A stretch of 64,000 bases of DNA from DASRIA01 sp963816975 (GTDB lineage Bacteria; Actinomycetota; Thermoleophilia; Solirubrobacterales; JBBDJG01), in assembly GCA_963816975.1 (NCBI GenBank), contig CAWFMD010000006.1, positions 744,001 to 808,000 on the forward strand, written 5' to 3'. Shown one piece after another: positions 54,805-62,685 of this stretch. The translations under genes and the position numbers were made by a program. Every line of letters begins with the position of its first letter. The stretch's first letter is position 1. The notes under the pieces are model-generated. The model made no database searches. It was not told the DNA's origin and was given only the letters and a program-made list of their open reading frames with translations.

Positions 54805-55326
54805 TCAGCGCAGCTTGCGATCGATGCGGTCGAGCACCGTTTTCCGGTTCGCGTGGCGCGCTTCGTACTCGCGCAGCCTGCGCAGCTGCGCAGGGGGAAG
54901 GCCGTCGAGCCGTTCCTGCACCTGCGCGGCGGACAGGTCGTCGTAGCCGGGGATCGGCTGCGAGCTGCCCTTGGCCGCAGTCTCGAGCGAGTCGCCGCGA
55001 CCGCCGAGCATCCGCTCGATGTCGGACAGCAGATCGTCCGTCGCGCGAGCGCTGCGCGACACCAGGCTCTGCGCCATCTCCTGTGCGTCCACGCGCGTCA
55101 TCCGCCCACGTGAGACAGCGTCCTCCAGCACCTCCTCGATGTGACGGCGCGTGAGCAGCACCGCGTTCACCGGAGAGAGCATGCCGCGCACGAGACGCCG
55201 GCTTGCCGCGGTCGGCTTGCCCGGGGATGGATCGGCGGGGGGCGATGGTTGGACTGGGGTCTTGCGCCGCTCTCGGACAGATGCGCTCGCCGATCCGCTG
55301 CGCGCCGACCTTGCGCTTCGGGCCAT
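54805..55326 (-). CDS. Hypothetical helical protein, possible phasin/regulator type
   Basis: 173 residues. The N-terminal ~45 residues are basic and disordered; from MLSPVNAVLLTRRHIEEVLEDAVSRGRMTRVDAQEMAQSLV on there are long helices similar in style to polyhydroxyalkanoate-associated phasin/PhaF-like regulators, ending in a basic segment. Family assignment is tentative. ATG 55326 is supported by TAGCGT 8 nt upstream, whose TAG is the stop of the preceding EEP gene; ATG 55182 is a shorter alternative. Confidence 0.6.
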   Translation of the reverse strand: MARSARSARSGSASASVRERRKTPVQPSPPADPSPGKPTAASRRLVRGMLSPVNAVLLTRRHIEEVLEDAVSRGRMTRVDAQEMAQSLVSRSARATDDLLSDIERMLGGRGDSLETAAKGSSQPIPGYDDLSAAQVQERLDGLPPAQLRRLREYEARHANRKTVLDRIDRKLR

Positions 55327-55340
55327 TGCCCGACACGCTA
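55324..55340 (-). promoter_or_regulatory. Leaderless promoter overlapping the EEP stop
   Basis: TAGCGT (55340-55335) is 8 nt before ATG 55326. Its first three bases are the stop codon of the upstream EEP gene. Confidence 0.45.
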
Positions 55341-56225
55341 TCGCACCCTGTAGGTGGCCTCGACAGGGGCGTGATCCGAGAGCCGCAGGCGTCGCGCCTC
55401 CAGCCCCACCGGCACCTCCAGCTCACGGCGCGCGAGCGGCCAGGCGGCCGGCGGCCGGACCACCTCCAGCCCGCGCGCCAGCAGATGATCGAGCCCGTCC
55501 GGCGTGGTCGGCGCGGCGAGGCCGGACTCCCGCTGCAGCCGGTCGAACAGCTGCGTGTCGCGCGGCCGTAGGTTGAAGTCGCCGCCGACGATCAGCGCCC
55601 CGCCCTGGCGCGCCCCTCCCGACCAGCCGACCGCGGTCCCGATCGCGCGCACCGCCTCGCGCTCCGCCTGGCGACGGGAGCCGGCGGTGAGATGCAGGTT
55701 GGCGACGCCCAGCGCAGGGCCTGCGTCACGCACCGCTACGAACGACATCCGGCGCCGCTCGCGTAGACCCCGTCCCGGGAAGGGGTTCAGCAGCAGCGAC
55801 CGGGCCGGGCCGGCGATCCGCCACGGCGGCCGCACGAGGGTGATGTTCGAGCCGCCCTCCCAGGAGCCCATCAGGTCCGGGTTCCACCACCCGAGCCGTG
55901 CGCGCAGCGGCGCGCACCAGTTGCGTGACGTCAGCACCACGAAGGACGCAGCACCGGCCGCGCGGGCGAGGGCGGCGTCCCACGACGGGGGTGCCTCCTG
56001 GAGCAGGCATACGTCCCACCGGGCCCGGCCGATCAGCCCGGCGAACTCGTCGCGCAGAGGCCGGTTGACCTGGATGTGCGTCTGGTCGTGCTCGTCGGTG
56101 CGCAGCAGCAGGGATCGCCGCGTGCGCAGCTCCCGGTTGGGTGGAGCGTCGCGCCCATGGAACAGGTTCCACGAGAGGACCGTCAGTTCGCGCGCCCTAG
56201 AATCCTCTGCTTGAGTCCGCCACAC
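55338..56225 (-). CDS. Endonuclease/exonuclease/phosphatase-family protein, start uncertain
   Basis: About 280-295 residues. LTVLSWNLFHGRD (metal-site Asn), VCLLQEAPPSW (Glu), LGVANLHLTAG, IVGGDFNLRP (Asp/Asn) and LRLSDHAPVEATY (Asp-His) are the EEP motifs. Substrate unknown (DNA, phospholipid or phosphoinositide). No ATG/GTG/TTG lies between the conserved start and the divergent argF. GTG 56225 would overlap argF by 15 bp; CTG 56186, placed 7 nt after TAGGGC, would be leaderless. The coordinates given use the GTG. Confidence 0.78.
   Translation of the reverse strand: MWRTQAEDSRARELTVLSWNLFHGRDAPPNRELRTRRSLLLRTDEHDQTHIQVNRPLRDEFAGLIGRARWDVCLLQEAPPSWDAALARAAGAASFVVLTSRNWCAPLRARLGWWNPDLMGSWEGGSNITLVRPPWRIAGPARSLLLNPFPGRGLRERRRMSFVAVRDAGPALGVANLHLTAGSRRQAEREAVRAIGTAVGWSGGARQGGALIVGGDFNLRPRDTQLFDRLQRESGLAAPTTPDGLDHLLARGLEVVRPPAAWPLARRELEVPVGLEARRLRLSDHAPVEATYRVR
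56198..56213 (+). promoter_or_regulatory. Leaderless promoter of argF (TTG start)
   Basis: TAGAAT (56198-56203) lies 7 nt before TTG 56211. No Shine-Dalgarno sequence. Confidence 0.6.
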
Positions 56226-57110
56226 CACTTCATCACCGGCAGGGAGCTTACGGCGGCCGAGTTGCGCGCCCTGCTGGCACGCGCACTCGAGCTGAAGGCC
56301 GCGCCCCGCGATGGCCCCGTGCCGCTGCGCGGCCGGAACATCGCGCTGCTCTTCGAGCGGCCCTCGACCCGCACGCGCGTGTCCTTCCAGGTGGGCATCC
56401 AGCAGCTGGGCGGCCACGCGCTGCTGATGCGCAGCGAGGAGCTGCAGCTCGCGCGCGGCGAGTCCGTGCGCGACACCGCGCTGGTGCTGTCCCGGTACGT
56501 CGACGCGATCGTGGTGCGCCACGGCGAGCACGCCGTGATCTCCGAGCTCGCGAGATACGCCGAGATTCCCGTGGTGAACGCGCTCACGCCGGTGCACCAT
56601 CCCTGCCAGGCGCTGGCCGACCTGCTCACGCTCCAGGAGCGCTTCGGCGCGCTCGAGGGGCTGCGCGTCGCATATGTGGGCGACGGCAACAACGTGCTCC
56701 ACTCGCTGATGCTCGTGGGCGCGCGCGCGGGCGTCCAGGTCGTCGGCGCCACGCCGCCGGACCTGCGTCCCGACCCCGACCTCGTGGCGCAGGCTGGAGC
56801 GCTCGCGAGCGTGGTCGACGACCCGCGCGAGGCCGCGGCCGGCGCACACGCGCTCTACACCGACGTCTGGGTGAGCATGGGCGACGAGCAGGACGCGGAC
56901 CGGCGGCGCGCGCTGCTCACGCCCTACCGGCTCGACGCCGAGCTGCTCGCCCGCGCGCGCGCCGACGCCGTCGTGATGCACTGCCTGCCGGCCCACCCCG
57001 GCGAGGAGATCACGGAGGATTTGCTCTACGGCGAGCGCTCTGCGGTCTGGGACCAGGCCGAGAACCGGCTGCACGCGCAGAAGGCTCTGATGGAGCACCT
57101 GCTGGGCTGA
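56211..57110 (+). CDS. argF: Ornithine carbamoyltransferase
   Basis: 299 residues; carbamoyl phosphate + ornithine to citrulline. FERPSTRTRVSFQVG (carbamoyl-phosphate site), HPCQALADLLTL, and VMHCLPAHPGEEIT (catalytic Cys) are all intact. Monofunctional anabolic type. TTG 56211 is chosen from the leaderless -10 and the position of the first OTCase residues (HFITGRELT). No other arginine gene is in the window. Confidence 0.94.
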   Translation: MSPPHHFITGRELTAAELRALLARALELKAAPRDGPVPLRGRNIALLFERPSTRTRVSFQVGIQQLGGHALLMRSEELQLARGESVRDTALVLSRYVDAIVVRHGEHAVISELARYAEIPVVNALTPVHHPCQALADLLTLQERFGALEGLRVAYVGDGNNVLHSLMLVGARAGVQVVGATPPDLRPDPDLVAQAGALASVVDDPREAAAGAHALYTDVWVSMGDEQDADRRRALLTPYRLDAELLARARADAVVMHCLPAHPGEEITEDLLYGERSAVWDQAENRLHAQKALMEHLLG

Positions 57111-57149
57111 GGCGCGAAAGCGTCCCACGTCTCTGCGCCAGCGCGTCCC

Positions 57150-57155
57150 TACAAT
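57150..57155 (+). promoter_or_regulatory. -10 of the thiamine operon
   Basis: TACAAT, 5/6 match to consensus, with the predicted transcription start at the beginning of the riboswitch. Confidence 0.5.
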
Positions 57156-57159
57156 TCAC

Positions 57160-57245
57160 GCAACGGGAGCCCCTCGCGGGCTGAGAGGGCGGCTGATGGC
57201 CGCCGACCGTAGAACCTGATCCGGGTAATGCCGGCGCAGGGAAAG
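57160..57245 (+). promoter_or_regulatory. TPP riboswitch (THI element)
   Basis: The conserved core is complete: GGCTGAGAG (57178-57187), then a P3 hairpin GGCGGC/GCCGCC, then GAACCTGAT and CCGG-GTAATG-CCGG (P4/P5) ending GCAGGGAA. The Shine-Dalgarno (GGTGGAG) of thiO lies immediately after the 3' side of P1, so ligand binding would sequester it: translational control is expected. No terminator hairpin intervenes. Confidence 0.95.
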
Positions 57246-57253
57246 GTGGAGCG

Positions 57254-58417
57254 TTGAGAGCCGAAACAGATGCGACCGCCCCCGAGGCGATCGTCGTGGG
57301 AGCGGGAGTGATCGGGTTGGCGATCGGCTGGCGCCTGGCCCAGCGCGGCATTTCGACATTGGTGCTGGAAGCGCGGGAGCCCGCAGCCGGCGCCAGCGGC
57401 GTCGCGGCCGGCATGCTCGCCCCGGTCACCGAAGCCGATTTCGGCGAGCAGTCCCTGGTCGCCGTCAACCTCGCGAGCCTGCGGCGGTGGCCCACGTTTG
57501 CCGCAGACCTGCGGGCTGCGAGCGGAGTCGATTGCGGGTTCCGCGAGTGCGGCGCGCTGACGGTCGCCGTGGACCGCGACGAGGATCAGCAGCTGCGCCG
57601 CATGCACGCCTATCAGCGCTCGCTCGGGCTCGACTCGCAGTGGCTGTCGGGCCGCGAGTGCCGCCGCCTCGAGCCGGGTCTGGCGCCCCGCATCGCGGGA
57701 GGCATACTCGCCGTGCGAGACCATCAGGTGTCGCCGCGTCCGCTGGCGAGGGCGCTGGCCGCCGCGCTCGAGGCCGCGGGCGGCGAGCTGCGCTCCGGTG
57801 CCCGCGTGGCGCGCCTCGTGGCGCAGGGCGACGGCGTGACGGTTGAGCTCGCGGGCGGCGAGTCCCTGCCGGCCGAGGTGGTCGTGGTGGCGGCCGGGGC
57901 CGAGTCCGGCGCGATCGAGGGAGTGCCCGACCATGCGCGGGTGCCCGTGCGCCCGGTGAAGGGACAGGTGCTGCGACTGCGCGCCCGGGCGTCCGCATCT
58001 ATGCCCGCGCGCCGCATGATCCGCACTCCCGAGGTCTACTGCGTGCCCCGCGACGACGGGGAGCTGGTGGTCGGGGCGACCGTCGAGGAGCGCGGGTGGG
58101 ACCGCACGGTCACGGCCGGGGGGGTCCTGGAGCTGCTGCGGCGGGCATACGAGGCGCTCCCCGGAGTGGCCGAGCTGGAACTGATGGAGACCGCGGCCGG
58201 CCTGCGCCCCGGCACGCCCGACAACGGGCCGATCGTGGGAAGGGGCGCGATACCAGGGCTGTGGTGGGCGACCGGGCACTGGCGCAACGGCATCCTGCTG
58301 GCGCCGCTGACAGCCGAGGCGATCCTCGCGATGCTGGTCGGCGAGGAGCCGCCGGCGGAGCTGGCCCCGTTCGGCCCGGAGCGCTTCGCGGCCACACGTG
58401 CGGAGGTCGCCGGGTGA
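57254..58417 (+). CDS. thiO: Glycine oxidase ThiO
   Basis: 387 residues; FAD-dependent oxidation of glycine to the iminoacetate used in thiazole synthesis. AIVVGAGVIGLAIGWRLAQRG is the FAD-binding Rossmann motif; LEAREPAAGASGVAAGMLAP and ATGHWRNGILLAP are DAO-family signatures. TTG start follows GGTGGAG. First gene after the riboswitch; the use of ThiO implies the aerobic thiazole route instead of ThiH. Confidence 0.93.
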   Translation: MRAETDATAPEAIVVGAGVIGLAIGWRLAQRGISTLVLEAREPAAGASGVAAGMLAPVTEADFGEQSLVAVNLASLRRWPTFAADLRAASGVDCGFRECGALTVAVDRDEDQQLRRMHAYQRSLGLDSQWLSGRECRRLEPGLAPRIAGGILAVRDHQVSPRPLARALAAALEAAGGELRSGARVARLVAQGDGVTVELAGGESLPAEVVVVAAGAESGAIEGVPDHARVPVRPVKGQVLRLRARASASMPARRMIRTPEVYCVPRDDGELVVGATVEERGWDRTVTAGGVLELLRRAYEALPGVAELELMETAAGLRPGTPDNGPIVGRGAIPGLWWATGHWRNGILLAPLTAEAILAMLVGEEPPAELAPFGPERFAATRAEVAG

Positions 58418-58623
58418 ACATCTTTCTCAATGGCTCAGCCCGCCAGGTGCCGGACCGGATCACGGTGGCGCGCCTCGTGCGCGACATCGAGACCGGAGGC
58501 GCGGACGGCCGCGGGGTGGCCGTCGCGGTGGACGCGGAGGTCGTGCCGCGCGGCGCTTGGGAGACGGTCGAGCTCACCGACGGTCAGCGCGTCGAGGTCG
58601 TGGGAGCGATCCAGGGCGGATGA
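58414..58623 (+). CDS. thiS: Thiamine biosynthesis sulfur carrier ThiS
   Basis: 69 residues with the ubiquitin-like beta-grasp fold (MNIFLNGSARQVPDRITVARLV ... VEVVGAIQGG) and the C-terminal Gly-Gly that becomes thiocarboxylated. GTG overlaps the thiO stop (GTGA). Confidence 0.93.
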   Translation: MNIFLNGSARQVPDRITVARLVRDIETGGADGRGVAVAVDAEVVPRGAWETVELTDGQRVEVVGAIQGG

Positions 58624-59423
58624 CGGACGCGGGCACAGGTCTCGTGATCGGCGGCCGTCGGTGGGAGTCGCGCCTGATCGTTGGGACCGGCGGCTTCCGC
58701 AGCCTCGACGTGATGGCGCGCGCGATCGCGGCCGCGGGCGCCGAGATCGTGACCGTCGCGTTACGGCGCGTGGAGGCGTCCGCGCCCGGGTCGCTCGTCG
58801 AGACGCTGGACCACGCCGGGCTCTTCCTGCTCCCGAACACGGCGGGTTGCTACACGGCGCACGACGCGGTGATCACCGCACGCATGGCGCGCGAGGCCTA
58901 CGAGACCGACTGGGTGAAGCTCGAGGTGATCGGTGACGATCGCACCCTGTTTCCCGATCCCGTGGAGCTGCTCGACGCGGCCGAGACGCTGGTCGCGGAG
59001 GGTTTCGTGGTGCTGCCCTACACGAACGACGACCCGATCCTGGCGCGGCGGCTGGAGGAGGTGGGCTGCGCCGCGGTGATGCCGCTGGGCGCTCCGATCG
59101 GCAGCGGCATGGGGATCCGCAACCCCTACAACATGAGCATCATCGTCGCGCAGGCGGGCGTGCCCGTGATCTGCGACGCGGGGGTGGGCACCGCCTCGGA
59201 CGCGGCGATCGCAATGGAGCTGGGCTGCGACGGCGTGCTGATGGCGAGCGCGATCGCACGGGCGCAGGACCCCGTGAAGATGGCCGCCGCGATGCGCGGG
59301 GCGGTCGCCGCGGGACGGCTCGCATACGAGGCGGGGAGGATCCCCAGGCGGCTGCACGCGCATGCCTCGACGGCGGTCGAGGGCCGCCCGGAGTTCGAGA
59401 GCGACGTATCGTTAGACGCGTGA
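58620..59423 (+). CDS. thiG: Thiazole synthase ThiG
   Basis: 267 residues; joins ThiS-COSH, iminoglycine and deoxyxylulose phosphate. IGGRRWESRLIVGTGGF at the start, IVTVALRRV, TDWVKLEVIGD (Schiff-base Lys), MPLGAPIGSGMGI and VICDAGVGTASDAAIAMELGCDGVLMASAIA are all standard. ATG overlaps the thiS stop (ATGA). Confidence 0.96.
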   Translation: MTDAGTGLVIGGRRWESRLIVGTGGFRSLDVMARAIAAAGAEIVTVALRRVEASAPGSLVETLDHAGLFLLPNTAGCYTAHDAVITARMAREAYETDWVKLEVIGDDRTLFPDPVELLDAAETLVAEGFVVLPYTNDDPILARRLEEVGCAAVMPLGAPIGSGMGIRNPYNMSIIVAQAGVPVICDAGVGTASDAAIAMELGCDGVLMASAIARAQDPVKMAAAMRGAVAAGRLAYEAGRIPRRLHAHASTAVEGRPEFESDVSLDA

Positions 59424-60103
59424 ACAGCGAATCGCTCGACGGCGCAGACCTCGCCACGCGGCGGCGCGACTGGGTGAGCCGCGCGCGCCTGTACCTGGTC
59501 TGCGAGGCGCGGCCGGGCGGCCGCGCGCCCGAGCAGCTGTTGCGGCCCGCGCTGCAGGCCGGCGTCGACGTGGTGCAGCTGCGCGAGAAGGACGGTGACG
59601 AGCGCGAGATCGTCGGGGCGGGGCGGATCTTCAGACGGCTCTGCGATGCGTACGACGCCCTGTTCATCGTCAACGACCGGCCGGAGCTGGCGATCGCGTG
59701 CGGGGCGGACGGCGTGCACATCGGCCAGGACGACCCGGACCCCGCGGAGGTGCGCCGGCTCGTCGGCCAGGACTTCCTGATCGGCCTCTCGACGCACTCG
59801 CCCGCGCAGGTCGACGCCACCCACGCGGCCGACTACATATCGGTCGGCCCGGTGTACGCGACGCCGACGAAGCCCGACTATCCCGCGGTCGGCACGGAGC
59901 TCGTGCGATACGCGGCACAGCACGCGCGGGTGCCCTTCTTCGCGATCGGCGGGATCGACGCCGACAACGTCGCCGAGGTGGTGGGGGCGGGAGCCGAGCG
60001 CGTGGCGGTCGTGCGCGCGATCCGCGACGCGGAGGACCCGGCCACCGCCGCCCATGCCATCCGCGACCGCGTCGAGGCCGCGATGCGGGCCACCGCGCCG
60101 TAG
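59420..60103 (+). CDS. thiE: Thiamine-phosphate synthase ThiE
   Basis: 227 residues; couples HMP-PP and thiazole phosphate. RARLYLVCEARPGG, VVQLREKDGDE, LFIVNDRPELA, ADGVHIGQDD and YISVGPVYATPTKPD cover the pyrophosphate and Mg2+ motifs. GTG overlaps the thiG stop (GTGA). thiC and thiD are not in the window. Confidence 0.95.
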   Translation: MNSESLDGADLATRRRDWVSRARLYLVCEARPGGRAPEQLLRPALQAGVDVVQLREKDGDEREIVGAGRIFRRLCDAYDALFIVNDRPELAIACGADGVHIGQDDPDPAEVRRLVGQDFLIGLSTHSPAQVDATHAADYISVGPVYATPTKPDYPAVGTELVRYAAQHARVPFFAIGGIDADNVAEVVGAGAERVAVVRAIRDAEDPATAAHAIRDRVEAAMRATAP

Positions 60104-60105
60104 AG

Positions 60106-60639
60106 ATGCCGGGGCGGGAGAAGGCCAAGCGCGAACGACAGCGCCGCCGCCGCATGGGCTCCGCAGCGGCTGACGCTCCACGCCCGGCGGCTCCGCCGCC
60201 GGCCACTCCCAAGCGCAGCAAGGACGACATTGCGCGCGACGCGCTGGTTCCGCTGGAGGAGGGTCAGCGGCCGCTGGTCGTCACGATCGCGGCGGTGATC
60301 ACGACCGGCATGGCGGTGTCCACGGTCGTGCTGTTCGCGATCGGCGTAGAGGTGCAGGGCAGCGAGTCGCGCAACGCCGGCACGGTCGTGTACGCGGCGC
60401 TGATGACGGCCATGGCGATCGGCCTGTGGCGCGCGCGCTACTGGGCGGTGCTCGGCTTCCAGACGCTGCTCGCGCTGCTGATCGTGATCTGGTCGCTGCT
60501 GCTGGTGAAGGCCGAGACGGCCCTCGGCGCGCTGCTCGCGACCGGGATCGTGGCGCTGGCGGGCACGATGTTCTGGTTCCTCGTGAAGGCGCTCGCCCGG
60601 ATCCAGATGCCCGAGCGCAGGGCAGGGCCTCCCAGATAG
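60106..60639 (+). CDS. Hypothetical membrane protein
   Basis: 177 residues. A ~55-residue N-terminus that is highly basic then Pro/Ala-rich (REKAKRERQRRRRMG) is followed by four membrane helices. No family recognised. ATG 60106 lies 2 bp after the thiE stop, so it is likely the last gene of the riboswitch-controlled operon; a role in thiamine uptake is possible but unproven. Its stop TAG forms part of the lpdA -10. Confidence 0.65.
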   Translation: MPGREKAKRERQRRRRMGSAAADAPRPAAPPPATPKRSKDDIARDALVPLEEGQRPLVVTIAAVITTGMAVSTVVLFAIGVEVQGSESRNAGTVVYAALMTAMAIGLWRARYWAVLGFQTLLALLIVIWSLLLVKAETALGALLATGIVALAGTMFWFLVKALARIQMPERRAGPPR

Positions 60640-60654
60640 GCTGTCCCGCTGATG
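60637..60654 (+). promoter_or_regulatory. Leaderless promoter of lpdA
   Basis: TAGGCT (60637-60642), whose TAG is the stop codon of the preceding gene, lies 9 nt before ATG 60652. Confidence 0.5.
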
Positions 60655-62022
60655 GCCGACAGCTACGACATGGTGGTGATCGGGTCCGGCCCCGGCGGGT
60701 ACGTGGCCGCGATCCGCTCTGCGCAGGTCGGCCTGAAGACCGCGATCGCCGAGCGCGCCGACACCCTCGGGGGGCGCTGCCTGAACGAGGCGTGTATCCC
60801 GGCGAAGGCCATGCTACGTGCGGCCGACGTGCTCTCCGAGGTGCGCGACGGCGCGGAGTTCGGCATCGCGGCCGCCGACCTCCGGTTCGACATCGCGGGC
60901 GCCGGCAAGCACCGTGACAAGGTCGTGAAGACGCTCACCGGGGGCGTCGGGGGCCTGATGAAGAAGCACAAGATCGATGTGCTGCAGGGCACCGCGGCGC
61001 TCGCAGGCAAGGGCCGCGTGAGCGTGAACGACGCCGAGGTCGAGGCCAAGAACGTGTTGATCGCGACCGGCTCGGTCGCGCTGCCGATCCCGGGTACCAG
61101 CTTCGAGGGCCGCGTCGTGGACACGGCCGGCATGTGGCTGATGAACGAGCAGCCCGCGAAGCTGGCAGTGATCGGAGCCGGGGCGTCCGGGGCCGAGATC
61201 GCGTCCGCGTACGGGCGCTTCGGCACTGAGGTCGTGTTGATCGAGATGCTCGACCAGATCCTCCCGCTGGAGGACCCGGACATCGCCAAGGTCGTCGCGA
61301 CCGCGTTTCGCAAGCAGAACGTGAAGGTCGTGACCGGGGCCCGCGTGGAGCAGGTGAAGGCCGGAAAGGACTCCGTCGAGCTCGACTGGGGCGAGGGCGC
61401 CCAGAAGTTCGACTACCTCTGCATCGCTGCAGGGAGGGGGCCCGACACCGAGGCGCTGCAGCTCGACGCGGCGGGCGTGAGCACCGGCGCGCGCGGCCTG
61501 ATCGAGGTGGACGGGCGGCTGCGCACGTCGGCCCAGGGGATCTGGGCGATCGGCGACGTGGTGCCGGGGCCGGCGCTCGCGCACAAGGCCTCGGACGAGG
61601 GCATCATCGCCGCCGAGGACGCGGCCGGCCTGGAGGTCCGCCCGCTTGACTACGACGACATCCCGGGCGCCACGTTCTGCTCGCCACAGGTCGCGAGCTT
61701 CGGCCTCACAGAGCAGCAGGCTCGCGACCGCGGCGCCGACGTGGTCGTCGGCAAGTTCCCGATGGGCGGTGTCGGCGCCGCCACCGTCTACGGCGACCGC
61801 ACCGGCATGGTGAAGATCATCGGCGACGCCCGCTACGGCGAGCTGCTGGGCGCGCACGTGGTGGGCGCACGCGCGACCGAGATGATCGCCGAGCTGGTCG
61901 TCGCGAAGGAGCTGGAGGGCGGCTTCGAGGAGGTCGCCCGCACCGTGCACCCGCACCCCACGTTCTCCGAGGCCGTGATGGAGGGCGCGCGCGCGACGGC
62001 CGGCTGGGTGATCCACGCATGA
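60652..62022 (+). CDS. lpdA: Dihydrolipoyl dehydrogenase
   Basis: 456 residues; FAD flavoprotein (E3) re-oxidising lipoamide. MVVIGSGPGGYVAAIRSAQVG (FAD), GGRCLNEACIPAKA (redox disulfide CxxxxC; Arg and Glu-Ala replace the usual Thr and Val-Gly), LAVIGAGASGAEIASAYGRFG (NAD), IWAIGDVVPGPALAHKA and HPHPTFSEAV (active-site His-Glu). It serves the pyruvate dehydrogenase genes downstream. Confidence 0.95.
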   Translation: MADSYDMVVIGSGPGGYVAAIRSAQVGLKTAIAERADTLGGRCLNEACIPAKAMLRAADVLSEVRDGAEFGIAAADLRFDIAGAGKHRDKVVKTLTGGVGGLMKKHKIDVLQGTAALAGKGRVSVNDAEVEAKNVLIATGSVALPIPGTSFEGRVVDTAGMWLMNEQPAKLAVIGAGASGAEIASAYGRFGTEVVLIEMLDQILPLEDPDIAKVVATAFRKQNVKVVTGARVEQVKAGKDSVELDWGEGAQKFDYLCIAAGRGPDTEALQLDAAGVSTGARGLIEVDGRLRTSAQGIWAIGDVVPGPALAHKASDEGIIAAEDAAGLEVRPLDYDDIPGATFCSPQVASFGLTEQQARDRGADVVVGKFPMGGVGAATVYGDRTGMVKIIGDARYGELLGAHVVGARATEMIAELVVAKELEGGFEEVARTVHPHPTFSEAVMEGARATAGWVIHA

Positions 62023-62027
62023 ACAGG

Positions 62028-62055
62028 CCGGAATTTCCTTAGCCGGAAATTCCGG
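62028..62055 (+). terminator. Perfect hairpin after lpdA
   Basis: CCGGAATTTCC (62028-62038) and GGAAATTCCGG (62045-62055) form an 11-bp perfect stem with a 6-nt loop, 5 bp after the lpdA stop and just upstream of the DsbA-like gene. It may be a terminator or attenuator. Confidence 0.5.
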
Positions 62056-62062
62056 GAGCTCT

Positions 62063-62635
62063 GTGGGTCCGGTCTTTTACTTCGATTTGGGCTCGCCGTA
62101 CTCGTATCTCGCCGCGGAGCGGGTCAACTCACTGTTCGACGAGCCGCCCGAATGGCAGCCGATCCTGCTGGGCGCCCTGTTCAAGATCCACGGCCGGGAC
62201 TCGTGGGCGAACGGACCGGGGCGCCACGACGGCATCCGCGAGGTCGAGCGGCGGGCGGCCGAGTATGGGCTTCCCGCCATCAGGTGGCCTGCGCCATGGC
62301 CGGGCAACACGCTCACCGCGATGCGGGCCGCGATCTTCGCCAAGCAGATCGGAAAGGTCGTGTCGTTCTCGCTGGCGGGATTCCGGCAGTCCTTTGCCGC
62401 CGGTCGTGACCTCGGTGATCCGGACAACGTGCTGCTCGCGGCCGCCGCCTGCGAGCTGCATCCCAATGCCCTCACCAAGGCCGTCCAGACGCAGAGCGTG
62501 AAGGACGGGCTGCGGGAGGCGACGGAGGCGGCGGCCGCCCTTGGCGTCGTCGGCGTGCCGAGCGTGGTGGTCGCAGGCGAGGTCTTCTGGGGAGACGACA
62601 AGCTCTCGTCCGCGGCCGCCGCCGCGCGTCTGTAG
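62063..62635 (+). CDS. DsbA-fold / 2-hydroxychromene-2-carboxylate isomerase-like protein
   Basis: 190 residues. VFYFDLGSPYSYLAAERVNSLF is the start typical of HCCA isomerase/GST kappa, in which Ser replaces the first redox Cys. PNALTKAVQTQSVKDGLREATEAAAALGVVGVPSVVVAGEVFWGDD holds the cis-Pro (GVPSV) and end of the thioredoxin fold. It is therefore more likely a glutathione-type isomerase than a disulfide oxidase. GTG 62063; no clear ribosome binding site. Confidence 0.82.
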   Translation: MGPVFYFDLGSPYSYLAAERVNSLFDEPPEWQPILLGALFKIHGRDSWANGPGRHDGIREVERRAAEYGLPAIRWPAPWPGNTLTAMRAAIFAKQIGKVVSFSLAGFRQSFAAGRDLGDPDNVLLAAAACELHPNALTKAVQTQSVKDGLREATEAAAALGVVGVPSVVVAGEVFWGDDKLSSAAAAARL

Positions 62636-62657
62636 CCCCGACGTTTGCCGGTAATGT

Positions 62658-62675
62658 GGGGCGGGCAACCGCCCC
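62658..62675 (+). terminator. Hairpin upstream of pdhA
   Basis: GGGGCGG-GCAA-CCGCCCC: 7-bp perfect stem with a GNRA tetraloop, 22 bp after the DsbA-like stop and 10 bp before pdhA. It may be a terminator or part of the pdhA leader. Confidence 0.45.
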
Positions 62676-62685
62676 TTACGATCAA

